NCBI GenBank assembly: GCA_963847615.1
Contig: CAWKAN010000019.1
Span: 62,001 to 126,000 of the forward strand
Origin: Palsa-883 sp963847615
Lineage (GTDB): Bacteria > Pseudomonadota > Alphaproteobacteria > Acetobacterales > Acetobacteraceae
DNA: 64,000 nucleotides
Reading direction: 5' to 3'
Shown here: piece after piece, positions 38,117 through 46,277 of the stretch
Numbering within the stretch: position 1 is the stretch's first letter
How the letters are laid out: each line of letters starts with the position of its first letter
Program-made: the position numbers and the translations under genes
Notes under the pieces: model-generated
What the model saw: the letters and a program-made list of their open reading frames with translations, nothing else
The model's database searches: none
What the model was told of the DNA's origin: nothing

Positions 38117-39124
38117 TCACGTGGGCACCCGCAGCGCTCCAACCCTCTGAACAAGAAAATCTCGAAATTTCGGATGATGCGAAAGTTCAAGAAAAATTCC
38201 CCCTTCCACGATCTTGCTGTCAAAACGCTGTATCAGTGCGGCAAGCAGTTCTTCGGGAGAACTGGCCCGCACGCGACTATTGGTTGCCCCGATCACGCCA
38301 TTGATCGATTGCTGCGCGTGGTGTCTATCGGAGCAAAGGTACTCAAGATCATCCAGTATATCATTGAGGATTTCCCGCCACTCTCGATAGTCTCTCACCG
38401 GAGATAAAGCCACCGCATCTGCCAGCCTCCACCAATGCAGACACGAGGAACCTGCGAGGATTTCTCCGCGATCGGCGGCATTCCTGTTCAGGCAGTCAGG
38501 ATCTAATTCTTGGTTCCGGGCGGGTGATTTTGCGACTGTACCGAATGAACGGCCAGCATTCAGCACCACACCGTCCGCGTCGCAATAGGCAAAAAGGTGG
38601 TTTGGTGGTGCAAGATCTATCAGGCGAATGACGCTGGCAATCGTAGAGACATCGGCCTTATCCTGAACCAATGACACCGCGGCCCCGAAGTCACCTGCTG
38701 ACTGCAGAACCGTGGATGCCCAAGTTGAGGGTATAAGCAGCTCCGACGCAAATCGGTTTGCCTCGCCCTCCATTTCCCATCTATCAAATTGAGTATCAGC
38801 GTCAAGCATAGAGAAGTCATCGTACAGACTGCCTCGGTGCCAAGGTATTAGGACATGACCTAGTTCGTGAGCAAGGGTGAACCGCCTACGACGTCGAGGC
38901 TGGTCGACATTGATGATTATCGATGGACGCTTACCGGACCGCTTTAGATCCAAACAAATTCCATCCACCCTGAAGGGGATGTTGCAATATTCGACGTCCG
39001 CGTAACGTTCCGCTACCGTCGCTACGTCAACGGGCGGTGACAGGCTGAATCGCCCAACCACTCGTTGAGCGAGATTGGTCTCGAACGCCGCCTCGTTCAC
39101 CGCTTCTGTCGGTTTGCCAGCCAT
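38117..39124 (-). CDS. ImmA/IrrE-family metallopeptidase
   Basis: 335-residue zinc peptidase. The catalytic helix RFTLAHELGHVLIPW places HELGH at residues 86-90, and the third ligand is Glu121 in EGEANRFASELLIP, the standard ImmA/IrrE arrangement. Relatives cleave repressors or antitoxins and control mobile elements and stress responses. The C-terminal 200 residues are less typical. Third gene of an overlapping set (28-nt overlap with the gene before), following a small partner and an E3-type ribonuclease. Base composition is clearly less GC-rich than the flanks, suggesting transfer. Confidence 0.88.
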   Translation of the reverse strand: MAGKPTEAVNEAAFETNLAQRVVGRFSLSPPVDVATVAERYADVEYCNIPFRVDGICLDLKRSGKRPSIIINVDQPRRRRRFTLAHELGHVLIPWHRGSLYDDFSMLDADTQFDRWEMEGEANRFASELLIPSTWASTVLQSAGDFGAAVSLVQDKADVSTIASVIRLIDLAPPNHLFAYCDADGVVLNAGRSFGTVAKSPARNQELDPDCLNRNAADRGEILAGSSCLHWWRLADAVALSPVRDYREWREILNDILDDLEYLCSDRHHAQQSINGVIGATNSRVRASSPEELLAALIQRFDSKIVEGGIFLELSHHPKFRDFLVQRVGALRVPT

Positions 39125-39450
39125 GCCCTCAGTGCCTTAACGGTCGCGGCATCGTCAGCCCGGGCCGCCATAGGCAGCTCATCTAAGTAGTCGTTCATCA
39201 CTTCCGGAAGAGGACGCGATTCTCGGCGCGCGATGAGTACCAGAGGCAATACATCCGGATCGCGAACCCAGAGTTCATATTCGTCCACGGTCAATCCGAG
39301 GTACTCGTGCAGCGGCAAAGACCTGGCTTGTGGATCTCCCCCCTCATGCCACCTATCTACGAAGTCATCAATGTCATCGGGCAGAGCTTGGCCGCGACTA
39401 TAGAGATCGAAGAATGTCGGCGACCCTGCCTTGGCCAGCGAGTTAGACAT
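39097..39450 (-). CDS. Small acidic protein, candidate immunity/antitoxin of the E3-type RNase
   Basis: 117 residues, acidic, no named domain that I can assign with certainty. Visible features are FFDLYSRGQALPDDIDDFVD, the WHEG motif, then LPLHEYLGLTVDEYELWVRD, a pattern of LHE-LG-T-EY-W that recurs in small proteins encoded beside toxins and peptidases (from general familiarity). It overlaps the RNase gene by 8 nt and the peptidase gene by 28 nt. Its middle position and acidity suit an inhibitor of a basic RNase, which is an inference. Confidence 0.65.
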   Translation of the reverse strand: MSNSLAKAGSPTFFDLYSRGQALPDDIDDFVDRWHEGGDPQARSLPLHEYLGLTVDEYELWVRDPDVLPLVLIARRESRPLPEVMNDYLDELPMAARADDAATVKALRAWLANRQKR

Positions 39451-39676
39451 CTATTCTCCTCCCTTGCACAGGCTCCTTGATCAATGCTTCGGTGATGGGG
39501 TCAAACGAGCCCAAGTGCCACCCACGAACGTTAAACGCTTCAACCTCGCCATGGAGAGCATCCCACGTATACAGACGCTTCCGGTTCTTGCTTCGCCACC
39601 GCCTCTCACCGTGAACGAATCCGAGGTACTCACAGTCGTCGAGGAACGAGGATTTCGGGATGGGCTTTCTTCCCAT
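39443..39676 (-). CDS. Colicin-E3-type cytotoxic ribonuclease domain protein (stand-alone toxin)
   Basis: 77 residues. The second half, LYTWDALHGEVEAFNVRGWH then LGSFDPITEAL and GRRIDV, aligns with the catalytic domain of colicin E3 (YEWDSQHGELEGY, HLGSFDPKTG, KRNI). The four catalytic positions described for E3 are kept: Asp39, His42, Glu46 and Arg73. E3 cleaves 16S rRNA in the decoding site. Unlike colicins there is no translocation or receptor domain, so the protein must act in the cell that makes it. Its ATG is 7 nt after the ispG stop with AGGGA between, so it is probably read from the ispG transcript. Confidence 0.85.
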   Translation of the reverse strand: MGRKPIPKSSFLDDCEYLGFVHGERRWRSKNRKRLYTWDALHGEVEAFNVRGWHLGSFDPITEALIKEPVQGRRIDV

Positions 39677-39683
39677 CGCGTCC

Positions 39684-40811
39684 CTACTCCGCCGCCACCT
39701 TCTCCGCCTCCGTCGCCGCCTTCAGCTCGGCCGCCTTCGCCTCCACCAGCTCGACGATACGCTCCACCATATCACCCCCGGCGATCGTGTGGTCGGTCTT
39801 CCCCGCGCGGTAGATCATGTGCCGCCCATTGCCCCCGCCGGTCAGCCCGATATCGGTCATCAGCGCCTCGCCCGGTCCGTTCACCACGCAGCCGATGATC
39901 GACAGCGTCAGCGGCGTCTCGATATGCGCCAGCCGATCCTCCAGCGTGCGCACCGTCTCGATCACGTTGAACCCCTGCCGCGCGCAGGACGGGCAGGAGA
40001 TCACCTTCACCCCGCGATGGCGGATGCCCAGCGTCTTCAGCATGTCCCAGCCGACCCGCACTTCTTCTTCCGGCTCGTCGGACAACGACACCCGCAGCGT
40101 GTCGCCGATCCCCGCCCACAGCAGGGACCCCAGCCCGATCGAGGACTTCACCGTGCCCATGCGCCGCCCGCCCGCCTCGGTGATGCCGATATGCAGCGGG
40201 TGGTCGCACACCTCGGCCAGCTGCTGATACGCCGCCACCGCCAGGAACACGTCGGAGGCCTTCACGCTGATCTTGAAGTCGTGGAAGTCGTGCTGCTGCA
40301 GGATGTCGGCGTGGTACAGCGCGCTTTCGACCAAAGCCTCGGGGTTCGGCTCGCCGTATTTCTCCAGCAGGTGCTTCTCCAGCGAGCCCGCGTTCACCCC
40401 GATGCGCATGGAACACCCGTGGTCGCGGGCGGCCTTGACGACCTCCTTCACCCGCTCGTCGCTGCCGATGTTGCCGGGGTTGATGCGCAGGCAGGCGGCA
40501 CCGCTCTCGGCCGCCTCGATGGCGCGTTTGTAGTGGAAGTGGATGTCGGCGACGATCGGCACGTTGACCTCGGGCACGATCGCCTTCAGCGCCAGCGCGC
40601 TCTCCCGGTCGGGGCAGGAGACGCGGACGATGTCCACCCCGGCCAGCTCGGCCCGGCGGATCTGCGCCACCGTGGCGGCGACGTCGTGGGTCAGCGTGTT
40701 GGTCATGGTCTGCACGGTGATCGGCGCGCCGTCGCCCACCGGCACGCGCCCGACATGGACCCGGCGCGACCTGCGGCGCTGGATATCCTGATATGGCCGG
40801 TAGCTGCTCAT
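39684..40811 (-). CDS. ispG: 4-hydroxy-3-methylbut-2-en-1-yl diphosphate synthase IspG
   Basis: [4Fe-4S] enzyme of the MEP isoprenoid pathway, reducing MEcPP to HMBPP. At 375 residues it is complete: QTMTNTLTHDVAATVAQIRR, VPIVADIHFHYKRAIEA, LRINPGNIGS and the cluster ligands in ISCPSCARQGFN and IGCVVNGPGEA. I start at MSSYRPYQDIQRRRSRRV; the frame opens 21 codons earlier without similarity. Its 3' half is duplicated 2.3 kb downstream and a toxin cassette lies directly after its stop. rodZ is upstream, as in E. coli. Confidence 0.96.
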   Translation of the reverse strand: MSSYRPYQDIQRRRSRRVHVGRVPVGDGAPITVQTMTNTLTHDVAATVAQIRRAELAGVDIVRVSCPDRESALALKAIVPEVNVPIVADIHFHYKRAIEAAESGAACLRINPGNIGSDERVKEVVKAARDHGCSMRIGVNAGSLEKHLLEKYGEPNPEALVESALYHADILQQHDFHDFKISVKASDVFLAVAAYQQLAEVCDHPLHIGITEAGGRRMGTVKSSIGLGSLLWAGIGDTLRVSLSDEPEEEVRVGWDMLKTLGIRHRGVKVISCPSCARQGFNVIETVRTLEDRLAHIETPLTLSIIGCVVNGPGEALMTDIGLTGGGNGRHMIYRAGKTDHTIAGGDMVERIVELVEAKAAELKAATEAEKVAAE

Positions 40812-40957
40812 GCGCTGGCTCTCCGTCTGGCCGTCAGGCGCACCCGGTCGCAGGCCTCCTGCGGCCAGGGCCACGAAGCAGGCGGCACCACGGCGGCGTG
40901 CGGCTGGGGCTGATCGAACTCTGTTGGCCGGATTATGCCGTCTCTCGCGTCGGGCCG

Positions 40958-42145
40958 CTACTGCGCCCCGTATCTCGGCGCAACCGCGGCGGCCGCCGGC
41001 GCGGCGGAGCTGGCCGTGGTCAGCGGCAAGGCCGCCGCGGACAGCTTGCCGGCCTTCAACAGGTCGGGGTCCAGCGGGATGTCGTGGCGCACCGCGCCCG
41101 AGGCGCCCAGCGGGACGATCGCCGTCCCGTCAACCAGGATGTCGGTGCCGCCGGCATTGCCGGTGGTGAGCACCAGGTTCGCTTGCGCCGGCACCGCCCA
41201 GAACTCCCCGGCGTGCAGCACGCGGTTCAGCAGCACCTGCCCGGTCTTGTCGCGGACCTGCAGCCAGGCATCCGCGCTGGCGCTCAGCACGATGCGCGGC
41301 TGGGTCGCCGCGGCGGCCGGCGGCATCGTCGTGGCGGCGGCGGCCTGGGTCGGCGACACCGAGGCCATCGGCGTCGGCTCAGGCCGGCCGGCGGTGCCGG
41401 TCAGCCCCGCGCCCGACCCGGGCGTCGCCGCCGCGAGCGAAGCGGAGCTGGGCAAGCCAGAGGTGGGCGAACCGGACATGGCGGATGCCGAAGCGCCGGA
41501 CGCCGATGCGGGCGATGGCGTCGCGGCGGCCGACAGCGCGGCCGTGGGGCCGGCTCCGGCCGCCGTGGCTGTCAACGGGGCGGGTCCCACCGTGCCGGAT
41601 GTCACCGCCGCGCCTCCCCCCGGGGCCGACGCCCCAGGGTTGGCAACCCCTGGCGGAACCGGCGCCGGCGGCACGGCGCGCTCGGCCAGCGGTGCGAGTC
41701 GCGCCGGCACCGGCGGCACCACCTCCGGCGGCAGCTCGCCGTTGCCGGACAGCCGGTACCAGCCGACATAGGCGCCGATGGCGAGCACCACGCCGAGCAG
41801 CACCACGGCCCCGGCCGGCACGCCGCGGCTTGGCACCGGGGCCGGAAAGCTCAATTCCGTCATTCGGTTGACGTCGTCGGCCTCGGCCCGGAACCGCCGC
41901 GTCACCTCGTCCGGATCAAGCCCGAGCGCGTTCGCGTAACTGCGCAGGAAACCGATGGCATAAGCGTTGCCCGGCAGGTCCGCGATGCGGCCTGCCTCCA
42001 GCGCGGTCAGGAATGCGACGCGGATCCGCAGGCCGGCAGCCATCGTCTCCACCGGCCAGCCGAGCCGCTCGCGCGCGGCGCGCAGGTCCGCGCCCACGCG
42101 AGGCGCACCCGCCACCGTCGCCGTCTCGGCGGATACGGTGGACAT
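40958..42145 (-). CDS. rodZ: RodZ-like helix-turn-helix, DUF4115-domain membrane protein
   Basis: 395 residues. N-terminal HTH (LRAARERLGWPVETMAAGLR, residues 17-80) ends in NAYAIGFLRSYANALGLDP, the RodZ signature. A single helix AVVLLGVVLAIGAYVGWY lies near residue 120. A long Ala/Pro/Ser-rich periplasmic linker, and a C-terminal DUF4115 domain (IVLSASADAWLQVRDKTGQV, residues 290-360) complete it. RodZ anchors MreB and shapes rod cells. Directly upstream of ispG, the same order as in E. coli (yfgA-ispG), which supports the name. Confidence 0.9.
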   Translation of the reverse strand: MSTVSAETATVAGAPRVGADLRAARERLGWPVETMAAGLRIRVAFLTALEAGRIADLPGNAYAIGFLRSYANALGLDPDEVTRRFRAEADDVNRMTELSFPAPVPSRGVPAGAVVLLGVVLAIGAYVGWYRLSGNGELPPEVVPPVPARLAPLAERAVPPAPVPPGVANPGASAPGGGAAVTSGTVGPAPLTATAAGAGPTAALSAAATPSPASASGASASAMSGSPTSGLPSSASLAAATPGSGAGLTGTAGRPEPTPMASVSPTQAAAATTMPPAAAATQPRIVLSASADAWLQVRDKTGQVLLNRVLHAGEFWAVPAQANLVLTTGNAGGTDILVDGTAIVPLGASGAVRHDIPLDPDLLKAGKLSAAALPLTTASSAAPAAAAVAPRYGAQ

Positions 42146-42442
42146 ATTCGCCCGCCCTTCCGCTAGCCTCGATTTGCGTTCGTGCAGCACGACCGCCCAG
42201 ACCTCATTTGCAGCCGCCTAACGCTGATGTCACGTCGGTGATAACCGTCGCCATCAAGTCTGCCAAGACTGCTTGTTCCAACTGCCCCCACACTGACTCC
42301 GATCGGCGCGCACGTCACGCGAAGATTCGGTTCAAAAACTATTTGCAACGAAATTGCCGCGCCGCGCGGCCGTCATCCGCCGCGTCTGCGCCGCCGCCGG
42401 ATCGCCAGAGGGCACCAGCAGGGCACCCAGCAGGGCACAATA

Positions 42443-44776
42443 TCAAACCGGCAAACCCTGTTCGCGCGCCCAGGCGGCGATCGGCTCGCGCAAACTTGTC
42501 CCGTCGGCGCCGCCGCGGCGAATCGCCGCGAGCACGGGGCGGAATGAAACCAGGTCGAGCTGCGCCAGCATCGCCTTGACCGGCAGGATGCCGGATGCCG
42601 GCATCGACAGCGTGGTCATGCCCAGCCCGACCAGCGCCAGCGCCTCCAACGGCCGCGCCGCCGCCTCGCCGCACAGCGAAACCGGCACGCCCTTGCCGCC
42701 CCGCGCCGCGCCGGCGGCGGACAGCACCTGCTCCAACAGATCGAACATCGGCTGCGACAGCAGGTCGTAGCGGTTGGCCAGCGCCGGCGTGCCGCGATCG
42801 GCGGCAAACACGAACTGCAGCAGGTCGTTGGAGCCGATCGAGACGAAATCCGCGTGCTCCAGCAACGCGGGCAACTGCCACAGCAGCGCCGGCACCTCCA
42901 GCATCGTGCCGATATGCAGCCGGCGCGGCGCCGGACGCACCCGGCGCGCCTCGGCCTCCAGCAGGGCGCGCGCGGCGAGGAATTCGGCCACGGTCGCCAC
43001 CATCGGGAACATCACCGACAGCTCGCGCCCGCCGGCGGCCAGCAGCAGCGCGCGCAACTGCCGGCGCAGCAGCGCCGGCCGGTCGAGCCCGATGCGCAGG
43101 CTGCGCCAGCCCATCGCCGGATTCTCCTCCTCGGTCGGCGCGCTGCCCGGCAATATCTTGTCGGCGCCCAGATCGAGCGTGCGGAACAGCACCGGCCGCC
43201 CGGCCGCTTGATCCAGTACCCGGGCATAGGTCGCCGCCTGCTCCGCCACCTCGGCCACCGCGCCGCGCGCCAGCATGGCGATCTCGCTGCGATACAGGCC
43301 GATCCCGGCGGCCCCGGTCACCTCGAGCTGCTCCAGCTCCAGGCTCAGCCCGACATTCAGCATCAGCGTGAACGCCGTGCCGTCGGCGGTCACCGAGGGA
43401 CGGTCGCGGAACGCCGCCCAGCCGGCCTGGCGCGCGGTCCGCGCCGCCAATGCCCGGGCGTAGACCTGCCGCACCTCGGCGTCGGGGCGCAGGATCAGCC
43501 GCCCCTCGTCGGCGTCCAGCACCGCGGTGTCGCCCGACCGCGCCGCCTCCACCGCCCCGCGCGCGCCGCCCAGCGCCGGCAGGCCGATGGCGCGCGCCAC
43601 GATGGCGGCATGGCCCGCCGTGCTGGCCTCCTCGATCACCACGCCGGCCACGCCGCGGGCGTGCCAATCCAGCAGCTCGGCCGGACCCAGCCGCCGCGCG
43701 AACAGGATCGCCCCCGGCGGTACCGGTTCGACCGCCATGCCGCCAGCCGCCAGGACGTCGGTCCGCCCGCCGCCCGCAGGCTCGCCCGGTTGGCCACCCG
43801 CCTGGCCGCCCGCCGGGTCCTCCGGCGGGCCGGTGAGCGCCGCCAGCAACCGGTCGGCCAGTTCATCCAGGTCGGCCAGCCGCTCGCGCAAATAGGGGTC
43901 GCTGATGCGGCGCATGCGATCGCGCACCTCGCCGGCGATGCGCGCCACCGCCGCCTCGGCCGTCACGCCGGTGCGGATCACCTCGCCAACCCGGCGCAGC
44001 CAGCCGGTATCCGCGGCCACCAGGCGATAGGCCGCCAGCACCTCGCGCGAGGCCGCGCCGGCGGCCCCGCCGGACGGCATGCGCGCGGCAATCAGGTCGT
44101 CCAGACCCCGCTGCATCCGCTCGGCCGCCGCCTGCAGCCGCTGCTGCTCCGCCACCGGATCGTCGGCCAGCAGGCGCTGCACCGTCGGACGGCCGCCGCG
44201 CACCAGCACCGGGCCGATGACGATCCCGCCGCCCAGCGTCGCGCCGGTGAACACCCGCGGCACGGTGACGACAAACCCTTCCGTAGACCCGTCGGCCGGA
44301 CCGCCCGCCGCCAGCATCTCGGCCAGCAGCATGGTCACCGTCTCAAGGACGTCGACCTCCTCCTCGGTGTACAGGCGCGGGTTGCGGTTCTGCGCCGCCA
44401 GCACCCCCACCAGGCGCCCGGCCCGGCGCACCGGCACGGCGATCATGGAGGCAAACGGCTCCTCGCCGGTCTCCGCCCGATAGGCGAAGGCGGGGTGGTT
44501 CTGCGCGTCGGCGAGGTTCATCACCTCCTGCGTCGCCGCGCACAGGCCGACAATGCCCTCGCCGACCCGCAACCGCGTCCGCCCCACCGCCAGCGGATTC
44601 AGCCCATGCGTCGCCGTCAGCTCCAGGATCTCGCCGGGACGCATCACGTAGATCGAGCACACCTCGCTGACCAACTCCGCGGCCAGCAAACGCGCCAACT
44701 CCGCCAGCGGCGCCACATCGCTGGCCATCACCTGGCGCAGCCTGGTCAACAACCGCCGGGGCGCACTCGCCACCAT
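42443..44776 (-). CDS. ptsP: Phosphoenolpyruvate--protein phosphotransferase PtsP (EI-Ntr)
   Basis: 777-residue enzyme I of the nitrogen PTS. A GAF domain (residues 18-165, VCSIYVMRPGEILELTATHG) precedes the EI N-terminal domain and the phosphohistidine segment EEASTAGHAAIVARAIGLPA. The C-terminal PEP-binding barrel includes GAAGIGLYRSEI, VLFRTLDLGADKILPG, FPMVATVAEF, SIGSNDLLQFVFAADR and the terminal Cys motif VSLCGEAAARPL. A Gly/Pro-rich low-complexity insertion (GGQAGGQPGEPAGGG) occurs near residue 325. It phosphorylates NPr and links PEP/nitrogen state to regulation. Confidence 0.95.
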   Translation of the reverse strand: MVASAPRRLLTRLRQVMASDVAPLAELARLLAAELVSEVCSIYVMRPGEILELTATHGLNPLAVGRTRLRVGEGIVGLCAATQEVMNLADAQNHPAFAYRAETGEEPFASMIAVPVRRAGRLVGVLAAQNRNPRLYTEEEVDVLETVTMLLAEMLAAGGPADGSTEGFVVTVPRVFTGATLGGGIVIGPVLVRGGRPTVQRLLADDPVAEQQRLQAAAERMQRGLDDLIAARMPSGGAAGAASREVLAAYRLVAADTGWLRRVGEVIRTGVTAEAAVARIAGEVRDRMRRISDPYLRERLADLDELADRLLAALTGPPEDPAGGQAGGQPGEPAGGGRTDVLAAGGMAVEPVPPGAILFARRLGPAELLDWHARGVAGVVIEEASTAGHAAIVARAIGLPALGGARGAVEAARSGDTAVLDADEGRLILRPDAEVRQVYARALAARTARQAGWAAFRDRPSVTADGTAFTLMLNVGLSLELEQLEVTGAAGIGLYRSEIAMLARGAVAEVAEQAATYARVLDQAAGRPVLFRTLDLGADKILPGSAPTEEENPAMGWRSLRIGLDRPALLRRQLRALLLAAGGRELSVMFPMVATVAEFLAARALLEAEARRVRPAPRRLHIGTMLEVPALLWQLPALLEHADFVSIGSNDLLQFVFAADRGTPALANRYDLLSQPMFDLLEQVLSAAGAARGGKGVPVSLCGEAAARPLEALALVGLGMTTLSMPASGILPVKAMLAQLDLVSFRPVLAAIRRGGADGTSLREPIAAWAREQGLPV

Positions 44777-44813
44777 GTCAGGCGGCCGGTCGCTTGACGC
44801 GAAGCAAGATCAG

Positions 44814-45095
44814 GGCTCCGCCCTGAAACCCGCCAGGGGGGCGTTGCCCCCCTGGACCCCCCACCAGAGGGCGCAGCCTCTGGAACTCCATCCGTTTGGG
44901 TTTGGTGAGGGGGTGGGGGGTAAGCGTGCGGCGCCGATGCCGCCCGTCGCGACGGGCGGCATCGGCGCCGCACGCTGACCCCCCACCCCCTCACCAAACC
45001 CAAGTGAAGGGTTCCAAGGGCTCCGCCCTTGGCGGGGGTGCAGGGGGCAGCGCCCCCTGCCGGGGTCCAGGGGCGGAGCCCCTGGCCTTGCTGCG
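44814..45095. repeat. Composite palindromic element with 108-bp near-perfect palindrome (family C, copy 1)
   Basis: Left flank: hairpins CAGGGCTCCGCCCTG and CCAGGGGGGC-GTTG-CCCCCCTGG (44833-44855). Centre: palindrome 44896-45003, arms beginning TTGGGTTTGGTGAGGGGGTG and meeting at GTCG|CGAC without a loop, one mismatched pair in 54. Right flank: CCAAGGGCTCCGCCCTTGG, CAGGGGGCAGCGCCCCCTG and CCAGGGGCGGAGCCCCTGG. The flanks match the element near 55.9 kb; the core does not. It fills the gap between ptsP and the nitronate monooxygenase gene. Confidence 0.93.
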
Positions 45096-45116
45096 TTCAG
45101 GCGATGGGCTGGCATG

Positions 45117-46277
45117 TCATGCCGGGCGGGCCATCAGGGCTGCCACGGCCTGGTCAACCAGTTCGGCGATGATGGTGGCGGTGGGTTGGATGGCGGTGAC
45201 CATGCCGACCGACTGGCCGGCCATCACGGAGCCGTTCTCGACGTCGCCCTCGATCACCGCGCGGCGCAGCGCGCCGGCCCAGAAGTGTTCGATTTCGAGC
45301 TGGGCGGCTTCCTTGGTCAGTTCGCCGGCCTGGAAGCGGTCGCGGGTTGCCGCCTGGTGGGCCAGGAAGCGTTTGGTGCCCTGGTTGACCAGCCCGCGCA
45401 CCGGGATCACCGGGAAGCGTTCGTCGAGCTGGATCGAGGGCAGGGCGTCGCGGGCGTTGGCGCGGATGAAGGCCTGCTTGAAATTCGGATGGGCGATGGA
45501 TTCGGTGGCGGCGGCGAAGCGGGTGCCGAGCTGGGCGCCCGCCGCGCCCATTTCCAGGTAGGCGAGGATCGCCTCGCCGCGGCCGATGCCGCCGCCGACG
45601 AACACCGGGACCTCGCGGATGTGCGGCAGGATTTCCTGCGCCAGCACGGTCAGGCTGACCGGGCCGATATGGCCGCCGGCCTCGGAGCCCTCGATCACCA
45701 GGGCGTCGGCGCCGGAGCGCACCAGGCGCTTGGCCAGCACCAGGGCGGGGGCGAAGGCGATCAGCTTCGCGCCGCCGTCCTTGACCGCGCGCACCGCGGC
45801 GCCGGGCGGGATGCCGCCGGCCAGCACGATGTGGCCCACCTTGGCGCGCAGGCAGACCTGCACCAGCTCGTCGAGCTGCGGATGCATGGTGATCAGGTTG
45901 ACGCCGAACGGCTGGTCGGTCAGCGCCTGGGTGCCGGCGATCTCGGCTTCCAGCAGGTCCGGCGTCATCGCGCCGCAGGCGATCACGCCGAAGCCGCCGG
46001 CGTTGGAGATGGCGGAAACCAGGTGGCGTTCGCTGACCCAGCTCATGGCGCCGCCCATGATGGCATAGCGGCAGCCGAGGAAGCCGGTGCCGCGCGCCCA
46101 CAGCGCGTCGAGCCGCGCCCGCGCGGCGGCCTTAGCGGCGGCGAGGTCCGCCGGGCCGGTGGTGGTGGCGCTGGCGGCGACGTCGGCGGCGGGGGTATCG
46201 CCGGGCGCGATGCCGCCGGGGATGATTCCGCCGGGGATGATGCCGCGGGGGATGGTGTCAGGCGGCATCGAGGCCAT
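45117..46277 (-). CDS. Nitronate monooxygenase-family (2-nitropropane dioxygenase-like) flavoprotein
   Basis: 386-residue FMN barrel. Key motifs are YAIMGGAMSWVSERHLVSAI, NAGGFGVIACG, FGVNLITMHPQLDELV, ADALVIEGSEAGGHIG (FMN/His region) and VPVFVGGGIGRGEAILAYLE with GAAGAQLGTRF. Members oxidise alkyl nitronates or act as enoyl reductases. The first 35 residues are a repeat-like leader (GIIPGGIIPGG) coded by GGGATGAT-type repeats and may be untranslated. The start overlaps the lysC stop by 20 nt, so the pair is probably co-transcribed; no functional link is known. Confidence 0.88.
   Translation of the reverse strand: MASMPPDTIPRGIIPGGIIPGGIAPGDTPAADVAASATTTGPADLAAAKAAARARLDALWARGTGFLGCRYAIMGGAMSWVSERHLVSAISNAGGFGVIACGAMTPDLLEAEIAGTQALTDQPFGVNLITMHPQLDELVQVCLRAKVGHIVLAGGIPPGAAVRAVKDGGAKLIAFAPALVLAKRLVRSGADALVIEGSEAGGHIGPVSLTVLAQEILPHIREVPVFVGGGIGRGEAILAYLEMGAAGAQLGTRFAAATESIAHPNFKQAFIRANARDALPSIQLDERFPVIPVRGLVNQGTKRFLAHQAATRDRFQAGELTKEAAQLEIEHFWAGALRRAVIEGDVENGSVMAGQSVGMVTAIQPTATIIAELVDQAVAALMARPA

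Noticed and set aside
38019..39683. Integrase-mediated genomic island at an att site in ispG
   Set aside because: No integrase or recombinase frame, and the direct repeat is about 630 bp, far longer than an att core.
44777..45116. Rho-independent terminator of ptsP or lysC operon
   Set aside because: The hairpins are far larger than terminator stems, lack a T-run, and the same composite structure occurs at a divergent promoter site (55.9 kb).
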